Shown here piece after piece: positions 9,197-14,539 of a stretch of DNA of 14,539 nucleotides. The notes under the pieces were generated by a model. The model was not told where the DNA came from, did no database searches, and saw nothing but the letters and a program-made list of their open reading frames with translations. Every line of letters begins with the position of its first letter. The stretch's first letter is position 1. The position numbers were made by a program, and so were the translations under genes. The stretch covers positions 2,181,262 to 2,195,800 of the forward strand of contig BCJX01000002.1 of the NCBI GenBank assembly GCA_001600415.1. The letters are read 5' to 3'. The DNA is from Pascua guehoae. Its lineage: Eukaryota > Basidiomycota > Tremellomycetes > Trichosporonales > Trichosporonaceae.

Positions 9197-9790
9197 GACG
9201 ACGCGGCCAAGTGGAGGATGCACAAAGCGCGAGGGGGGGAGCGCGTGGGTGGCCTGGCCTTGTGCTTTGCGCTTTGGGTCGGGGGTTCGTCGGTCGGGTC
9301 GAGTCGAGGGAAACAAGCAAGGTTGGGCCGAGCGTTTCCGCGTGGATTGGAGTATATGAGTCTCAAGTTGTTGGGTATGTGGGACAGGTCAGATGGACGA
9401 CAAGCACAGTTGAGCGCGAGCACACGGCACGAGCACTGAGCAGACTGGCTTCAAGCTCTGGAATCAATGGCGATTGCGCGCGCGCGCTCGGCGGGTGTGG
9501 GGCTGCAAGTGGGGGTCCGTCCCGTCCTAGATTGCGGTAAAGTCGTGACGGCGTCCGGCGTGCGTCGAGGGAAAGGCAGCCTGTGGTGCAGTGCAATGCA
9601 GCCCCTGGGCGGCGGTGGGGCTGACGCGCTGGTTCGCAGCGAGCGAGCGGCAGCGAGCGAGCGGCAGCGAGGCGGCCTGGCAGCTGGCGGTAGACCAGTG
9701 GTGGCTTTTGTGGGCCCAACGAGTGCTCGTGGTGTAATGAATGGTCAAACGGAAAAGACGGCAATGCACCAACTTTGGTGCAAATAGTCC

Positions 9791-9862
9791 GTGTGGTGGT
9801 GGTGGTGGTGGTCGGTGGTCGGTGGGTGGGTGGTGGTGGTGGTGGTGGTGGTGGTGGTGGTG
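9791..9862. repeat. GGT trinucleotide-rich tract
   Basis: Mostly GGT repeats, with a few GGTC and GGTG interruptions near the middle. It lies in the upstream region of the RasGEF gene. The sense strand of that gene reads ACC repeats. Confidence 0.9.
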
Positions 9863-10024
9863 TGTAGGGCCCAGTGTCAGCCCAGGCCGGACACGGCCAA
9901 GGGGCAGCAGCTACTGTAGCGAGCCGCACGCACGGTTGAGGCGTCGACGTCTCCGGTTGACGCGCCGGGGGACAGCAAGGGGGACACGAAAGCAGTGGAC
10001 AGAGATTACAGTGGGCGTGGTGGC

Positions 10025-10026
<2 letters not shown>

Positions 10027-10062
<36 letters not shown>
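10027..10062. repeat. Poly-G tract of 36 nt
   Basis: Thirty-six consecutive G between TGGCCC and CGACGG. It is a strong G-quadruplex former on the plus strand. Long homopolymers are often mis-sized in assemblies, so the length is provisional and no reading frame crossing it can be trusted. Confidence 0.9.
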
Positions 10063-10389
10063 CGACGGGCGGTACGGACGGGGCGACCGCGCGACGTGTG
10101 GCGTACTGGCGCCCAGGCGCGTGTTGCAGGGGGGGCGTGGCCGGCGTGGGGAGGCGTGGGTACGTGGGTGCGTGGGTGCGTTGCCCAGTTTGCGGCAGTG
10201 GGTGGGTACTGTAGTCTGGGCGGGCAGACTTCTGGGCGGCTTGACGTAGCGGGGAGCGGCGGTACGGGCGGTGAAACGCAGTGGATGTAAATATGCCGAC
10301 CCAAAGGGGGAACAGACAGACAGACAAGGCAAGCAAGCAAGGTTAGGTACAGGATAACAAGGATACACGAGGTGGTCATGACCGCCTCA

Positions 10390-10416
10390 GGTATCAGGCA
10401 TCAGGCATCAGGCGTC
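10390..10416. repeat. Short ATCAGGC tandem repeat
   Basis: TATCAGG, CATCAGG, CATCAGG and CGTCA follow one another with a seven-base period. Confidence 0.7.
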
Positions 10417-10738
10417 AAAGAAGGGGGGCAGAGGAAGAGGCTGAGATGTCTTGTTCTTTGCCTGACAAGGTGAGGGCCGAGCACCGTGCACAGAGTAATG
10501 TGTCTAGCAACACACAGGATGCCGCCGGGCTGAATACCCCAGATGTCCACCCATTCTCTTCCCTTCCCTTTCTGGCGCAATGACGCTGGCAACCAGCGTG
10601 GGCCGGAAATGGTCACTGTAGTAGTAGTAGTGTAGTGGACATAGTGGGGAACATGGCGAGGGGGCATGGCGGCATAGCGCGTAGCAGGGGCAGGCAAGGC
10701 ACGGCAGAGGGGTAGAGTGGGTGATTGCCGGTAACAAC

Positions 10739-10773
10739 ATGCAGCATGCAGCATGCAGCAGCAGCAGCAGCAA
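10739..10773. repeat. CATGCAG/CAG repeat
   Basis: Three ATGCAGC units lead into a run of five CAG triplets. Confidence 0.85.
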
Positions 10774-10882
10774 TAGTGACATGACAAGATGTGCATGACA
10801 GCATCGGTAGCAGCCGACCCAGTGCGAGCGAGGGTGGGGGGGTGGGGGGGGGCGAGTGCGAGTGCAAGTAGGGTGGGGGGGG

Positions 10883-10883
10883 N
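10883..10883. other. Ambiguous base (N) in a G-rich run
   Basis: A single N follows eight G and precedes GACAGAAG. It marks unresolved sequence in a G-rich patch (10836-10882). No gene is affected. Confidence 0.95.
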
Positions 10884-11391
10884 GACAGAAGGGAAGGGAG
10901 AGAGCGGTGAGGTACAGGCCGAGGGGTGTTGTATGGGATTTGCTCAGGATTCCGGCATCTGTTTCCCTGTCCAACCCTACAGTACAAACACACACACACT
11001 TGCCTCGCCTCTTCTTTGCCGGTTTCGCTCCAATGTCCCTCAACAAGGCAACAACCGATCTGCCGTCAATATCCGTCCATGGCAACCAGATGCAAACTCG
11101 TCCACCACTACTCACTCCCGGCACTCCTGCCTACATCATCAACCTACAGTACATCAGCATTCAACAAAACACTACTCCTATCAAGCAGCGAGCCCGCCCA
11201 ACAGGCACACAAACACCACAGCAGGCACCTACATACCTGCCCTGCTTCCCCTGCTTCCCCTGCTTAAGAATGCCCATCCCTTGTTTGCGTCCTCGACTGC
11301 AGTCCAGTAGCAGTCAGTCACCACGGCACAAGGGGCTCAAGTTGCTTCTGAGACGCACTGGGCGACTGACGCAAAATATGCCACCTCAGCG

Positions 11392-11424
<33 letters not shown>
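11392..11424. repeat. CCAG tetranucleotide microsatellite
   Basis: About eight CCAG units. Confidence 0.95.
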
Positions 11425-11609
11425 CTAAAGGGTCTGTGAGCAGTTGTGCAACAAACGAGGTTGTGCCTCTGGGGTCGGAGGAATGGCGGGACGCTTCAAT
11501 GCGCCACATGTCACCTCGAAGGCAGAGCGGGAACCCCATGGGATCACGCACAGTCACCTCTTGCACCTCTGCACCTCTTGCCCTTTGGTCGCGGGCGATT
11601 TTATTAGAT

Positions 11610-11623
11610 CCCGGCATGCCGGG
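11610..11623. other. Perfect 14-bp palindrome CCCGGCATGCCGGG
   Basis: Fully self-complementary without a loop. Its core shares CCGGGCATG-like sequence with the hairpin at 1572-1593. Confidence 0.6.
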
Positions 11624-12452
11624 TGTAGTATGCATGATGTCTAGTGCCCAAGCACAAGGTCGTCGCTTCGACATTATCCCACGGCTGATCGCTGGTCCTT
11701 AGACAACTGCACATTGTATGTGCCCTTGGCGCCCCTGATAAATGGGCAACCCTATCGGCTCGATGGTTCTGGAACTGGGTCATGGCTGCTTCCTGCTCCG
11801 TGCACGTTGCTGTCGTCACTCGTCTTGGCCACGTTAAACCACGCTGTTGTGGCTTGTCCTGAAAGGGGTATGTTCTTGGCTGCATGTCTGCAACGCGCCC
11901 GTCTGCTGTTCCGCGATCCCACCACGCCCAACCACAGGCCACAGGCCACAGGCAAAAGGCAACAGGTTGGTCGCCACGTACGCTCATCTCTGTGAACAGA
12001 CTATGAGCGTCCGAGGCACGCAGCGGCCCCCCTTTTGGCTCTGATTTGCAGGATGCAAGAATGCAGGATACAACCTGGGTCGAACCTGGCCTTGTTCCTG
12101 TGCACAAGGTCTGGCCAGGAGAGCACTCTCTTTGAAGGCGTCCATTCGTGCCTGCCGCCAACAAGCCTCTGACCTAAAGGTCCGCCCCTCGCAAGACACA
12201 CCCACTCACATCCAACCACCACCGCGTAAGTGACACTGGTGACAACCCTCGTCACCGTCGTCCCTCTTGTCGATCGACCTCTGGCCATGGCATTGCGCGC
12301 TGCCACTCGCTGCCAGTCACTGCACCCGTCTTCTGGACCATCCACGTGCCCTATATCCCCGACCTATTCGACTCATTCAACTCTGTTCAACACCTGTTAC
12401 GGCTGCGTGACGCCCCCTAAACGCTGGCCCTTTATAATTCGACGTTTGCTGA

Positions 12453-12803
12453 ATGCCGACCGTGTGCGTCGTCATTCTCACTTTCCTGTCCGTCTTGTTC
12501 GGCAACCCAGTAGTGCGTCTCCAAACCTTTCTCCAAACCTGGGGCCTCCAGGAAACGCAGAGCCACCAGAACCTAGACATGAAGCATGATACTGTGCTGG
12601 GTCGAGTTGCCCTTCTGGGTCAGTTTGGGTGTTTGAGCTGGTCGGTGCAGACTGCCACAGGCTGCCACGGTTGTAATGGTGCTTGTGTTCATACTTTTGT
12701 CCCAGCTGTACACAGCCATAGATCAGAGCACATCACAATTTGCGCAAGATTGGATGCAAAGTGTTGCTCGACAACGGCGTACCCGGATTATCCGAGTAGG
12801 TAG
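12453..12803 (+). CDS. Candidate small secreted cysteine-rich protein (weak)
   Basis: An uninterrupted ATG-to-TAG frame of 116 residues. The N-terminus (MPTVCVVILTFLSVLF) is a hydrophobic run like a signal peptide, though without a positive charge before it. The rest has seven cysteines, four of them clustered near residues 60-77 and a CC pair near 104, and no recognisable domain. About 100 bp upstream are a CACGTG (12343-12348) and a TATAT element (12352), and there is no earlier ATG on this strand back to about 12286. The region is less GC-rich than its surroundings. It may equally be a chance frame: codon use is not clearly biased and no homologue comes to mind. Confidence 0.2.
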   Translation: MPTVCVVILTFLSVLFGNPVVRLQTFLQTWGLQETQSHQNLDMKHDTVLGRVALLGQFGCLSWSVQTATGCHGCNGACVHTFVPAVHSHRSEHITICARLDAKCCSTTAYPDYPSR

Positions 12804-13901
12804 CCGAGTTGTCAACAACCCAGCCTTCTCATATCAGATGTCGGCTGGAGCATGCGTCCACAACAAGTTGCCGCTCGAGCAAGCCTTCAGTGCAGCACCC
12901 ACGCACATATCAACAGAACACCCACGGACACTTGAACACGCCACCACACGCACTTAGACACGCCACCACACACACTTGACACGTTACTCATGCACACTCA
13001 AACACTGTCTCGGTTCCCACCAGGTACATTGCGCCATCTGCACCTGCCACCTGCCCTGCCACCTGCCTCTGCCTCTGCCTCTGTCACCAAGCTCCCCCAC
13101 TCGGCACCACACCACCCACCCGCCACCTGGCGAGCACCCAACCGGACACAAACAACGCCGTGAACCCATCTGTGGCCGAAACCACGGCCGATAGGCAAAC
13201 CCGCAGTACCCTTGGCACAAGGCGTCGTACACCACCGCCCTGACACGTCAGCCAGGTCCAGTGCCGACCGCGCCTGTGTCGAGCCCTAAAGAGTCGCAGA
13301 GTCGAGGCGGAGTCGGGGCAGAGGTGAGGCAGAGTTAAGGTTGTCGCCATTAGACCCGACGTCAGCACGATCCATGCCTGCTGGGTGGCAAGTGCGAACG
13401 CGGCGCTGTGCGCCCTGTACTTTGCTCTGCCGTTGGTGTGGCCGGCCAACTGCACGACAGGTACGCTCGACGTCGAGGCGTCGGACAGGCTAGAGTGTCT
13501 AACTGCGCCTTGCGGGCTTGGTTGTTCGTTGTTCAGAATAAGGGCTGGCAAGGGCGGCTTCCGCGGTGTCGGAGGGAGAGAGGCGGGTGGTCAAGGGGCC
13601 ACTACGATGGCAACGGAACCACTCGAGTGGACGACAACAGAACCACTACTGGAGTGGTCGACAACACAACTCGAGTGGAGTACTTGTATTCACGGCGCAT
13701 GCCGCTCTGTGCCTGTCATTATTTTACCCCGCTGTCCGTGGCAGTTGTGCGTGTTGACTGCAAGACACGCTCAAGCAATTGCTATCTCGGCGAGCATTCT
13801 AGATCTTTGGACCAGTACACCGGTAAAGCAGCTGGCCAGCACAAAGCCGCAAGCAGTTGCAACCCCAGGCGAAAGCTGACAGCCGACCGCGCGTCACGAA
13901 T
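12804..13901. other. Intergenic stretch without a supported gene
   Basis: It contains a two-copy 22-bp repeat ACACGCCACCACAC... at 12936-12979, CTGCCT repeats at about 13060-13083, GAGTCG/GAGGCG-type purine repeats near 13290-13340, and a triplicated palindromic motif at 13616-13682. A plus-strand frame from 13385 looks signal-peptide-like but opens with GTG, not ATG. Confidence 0.5.
13616..13682. repeat. Triplicated palindromic motif around CCACTCGAGTGG
   Basis: A perfect 12-bp palindrome at 13619-13630, an imperfect CCACTACTGGAGTGG at 13643-13657, and ACTCGAGTGG at 13669-13678, with centres 23-26 bp apart. The spacers repeat as CGACAACA. The unit looks like a tandem duplication of about 25 bp. 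Confidence 0.75.
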
Positions 13902-14212
13902 GCTTCATCTCACGGAGATCGTCCAATCTCCACCCCCACGCACAAGCCACGTGCAAAGTGCCACACTCACTAACGCCGTCCACGCTGCCCTCGGCTGAGC
14001 TCTACCCCGCACTCGATTCGCTCCTGGCCGCACACCCCTGCGCCTGCACCCAGCCCGCCCAGCCAGCCAGGCCTCGCTCACCCGTACCTGCTTGCTACTC
14101 CTGCCTGCTGCTCGCTCGCTCGCTGCTGCTGCCTCGCTGCTCGCCGACGCCGAGACTAACAGCCCTCGCCATCTGTCCGTCCTCGCCCCTCGCTCGCACA
14201 CCACACGTCACG
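13902..14212 (+). promoter_or_regulatory. Promoter/leader of the mitochondrial-protein gene
   Basis: This stretch has no ATG on the plus strand and turns strongly pyrimidine-rich towards the start codon, with CTGCT/CTCGCT repeats at about 14100-14140 and CACACCACACGTCACG just before the ATG. No clear TATA element is seen. The real transcription start cannot be set from sequence. Confidence 0.5.
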
Positions 14213-14539
14213 ATGCGTGCCGCCGCCGTCCTCCGCACCGCCGCCCAGGCCAAGCCCAAGCCCATGTCGGCCGACCACACGCTCTACCACCTCACGCCGA
14301 CTGTGAGTCAACCCGGGCTCGGATCGTGATCGTGCTCGTGATCGTGATCGGGCTCGTGCTCGTGTTCTTCGAGCCGAGCCGATATACTGTGCATGACTGA
14401 CAGACAGGGTTTCTGGAAGAAGTTCCGTACGTCCCCCCCTCTCGTCCGCGACGACGACCACGTCCACATCGGGACATCTGACTCTCCGTGACACTTGACT
14501 GACCCCGCGATACAGGTGACGCCGTCGTCGGTAAGTCCA
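14213..14539 (+). CDS. 5' part of a probable mitochondrial protein, possibly complex I subunit NUZM/NDUFA7-like (runs off the right edge)
   Basis: Partial spliced CDS join(14213..14302, 14408..14426, 14516..14530), then a donor GTAAGT at 14531. The ATG has A at -3, and no ATG occurs on this strand for 311 nt upstream. The first 16 residues have Arg at 2 and 8, Lys at 14 and 16, and no acidic residue, which fits a mitochondrial presequence. Splicing gives YHLTPT-GFWKKF-RDAVV with no frame break: intron 1 is phase 0, intron 2 falls after the first base of the CGT Arg codon, and exon 3 ends after the first base of a codon. From recall, TPTGFWKKFRDAVV resembles the start of fungal complex I 21.3-kDa (NUZM/NDUFA7-type) proteins; only 41 residues are visible, so the identity is tentative. 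Microexons of 19 and 15 nt are unusual. Divergent from the RasGEF gene. Confidence 0.7.
14303..14407 (+). other. Intron 1 of the mitochondrial-protein gene (105 nt)
   Basis: The donor is GTGAGT at 14303 and the acceptor GACAG ends at 14407. CTGAC at 14397-14401 is a branch-site candidate. The first half is a hexamer repeat (14326-14367). Confidence 0.75.
14326..14367 (+). repeat. Hexamer repeat GTGMTC, 7 units, in intron 1
   Basis: Seven contiguous hexamers (GTGATC, GTGCTC, GTGATC, GTGATC, GGGCTC, GTGCTC, GTGTTC) with period six and no indel. Confidence 0.85.
14427..14515 (+). other. Intron 2 of the mitochondrial-protein gene (89 nt)
   Basis: The donor is GTACGT at 14427 and the acceptor GATACAG ends at 14515. 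CTGAC near 14499 is a branch-site candidate. It separates a 19-nt exon from a 15-nt exon; the joined codon C|GT gives Arg. Confidence 0.7.

Larger units (their letters stand above)
9197..10376 (-). promoter_or_regulatory. Upstream region / probable long ATG-free 5' leader of the CDC25-like gene
   Basis: On the minus strand there is no ATG triplet in any frame between the proposed start (9196) and position 10377, while the plus strand has 11 ATGs in the same interval. The sense strand is C-rich and carries C36 (10027-10062), an ACC repeat (9791-9862) and GCTCGCT-type repeats (9636-9670). This is what a long scanned leader would look like. The transcription start and any leader intron cannot be placed from sequence; part of the bias comes from low C on the plus strand. 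Confidence 0.45.
10377..12230. other. Intergenic stretch without a supported gene
   Basis: No frame here has a convincing start, domain or splice pattern. It carries simple repeats (10312-10345 GACA/AGCA, 10616-10634 GTA, 10739-10773 CAG, 11392-11424 CCAG), one perfect 14-bp palindrome (11610-11623), and CCACAGG units inside a CCAACC...GGTTGG inverted pair near 11929-11969. A good donor-like GTAAGT at 12226 has no exon that I can recognise before it. Confidence 0.5.

Noticed and set aside
9197..9316. Extension of the CDC25-like protein by 40 residues to 9316
   Set aside because: The frame is open, but the codon at 9316 is TTG. The first in-frame ATG is at 9196.
9363..10379. Minus-strand 338-codon frame starting with ATG and a hydrophobic segment, then Pro/Thr-rich
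   Set aside because: Its length comes from C-rich low complexity and it crosses the 36-nt G run, whose length is uncertain, so the frame is not reliable. No domain is seen, and the absence of ATG in all frames below it fits a leader better than a gene. A real secreted proline-rich protein is not fully excluded.
12060..12085. GGGTCGAACC resembling a tRNA T-loop
   Set aside because: The flanks form a direct repeat, not a stem, and there is no acceptor or anticodon arm on either strand.
11604..12164. Minus-strand 186-codon frame
   Set aside because: No recognisable motif, no splice or promoter context, and a composition typical of chance frames.
13385..13879. Plus-strand frame with a signal-peptide-like start
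   Set aside because: The first codon is GTG, not usable as a normal nuclear start; no upstream exon was found, and the LEW-repeat part simply translates the palindromic repeat.

Overview
The window looks like nuclear DNA of a GC-rich filamentous or yeast-like fungus. A basidiomycete, perhaps a tremellomycete, is the best guess. The evidence is short GT-AG introns with CTRAC-like branch sites, microexons, long serine/proline-rich disordered stretches in the main protein, pyrimidine-rich leaders, and a Cdc25-type Ras exchange factor with an N-terminal SH3 domain. No bacterial operon, phage, insertion sequence, CRISPR array, rRNA or tRNA was recognised. The taxon is an inference from gene architecture, not from a search.

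Layout. Positions 1-391 look like the promoter and leader of a gene that lies off the left edge and reads leftwards. Positions 392-4198 hold no gene I can support, but carry an unusual series of degenerate hexanucleotide repeats (about 1.75-3.42 kb). Positions 4199-9196 (minus strand) hold one large gene, a CDC25-like Ras guanine-nucleotide exchange factor of 1550 residues in three exons; its two introns have odd contents (a C16 tract; a 29-bp minisatellite plus a G-quadruplex/telomere-like stretch). Positions 9197-10376 are upstream of that gene and contain no ATG on its sense strand, which suggests a very long scanned leader; a 36-nt G run and GGT repeats lie inside it. Positions 10377-14212 are mostly featureless intergenic DNA with simple repeats, one weak candidate for a small secreted cysteine-rich protein (12453-12803), and a triplicated palindromic motif (13616-13682). 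From 14213 to the right edge is the 5' part of a plus-strand gene, probably a mitochondrial protein and possibly the complex I accessory subunit NUZM/NDUFA7, with two consecutive microexons of 19 and 15 nt.

The two firm genes are divergent and separated by about 5 kb, long for a compact fungal genome. They have no evident functional link: one acts in Ras/cAMP signalling at the membrane and the other probably in mitochondria. I did not find a multi-gene novel system. The most interesting items are the ATG-free leader, the repeat-loaded second intron of the RasGEF gene, the paired microexons, and the recurrence of six-base-period repeats in intergenic, coding and intron sequence.
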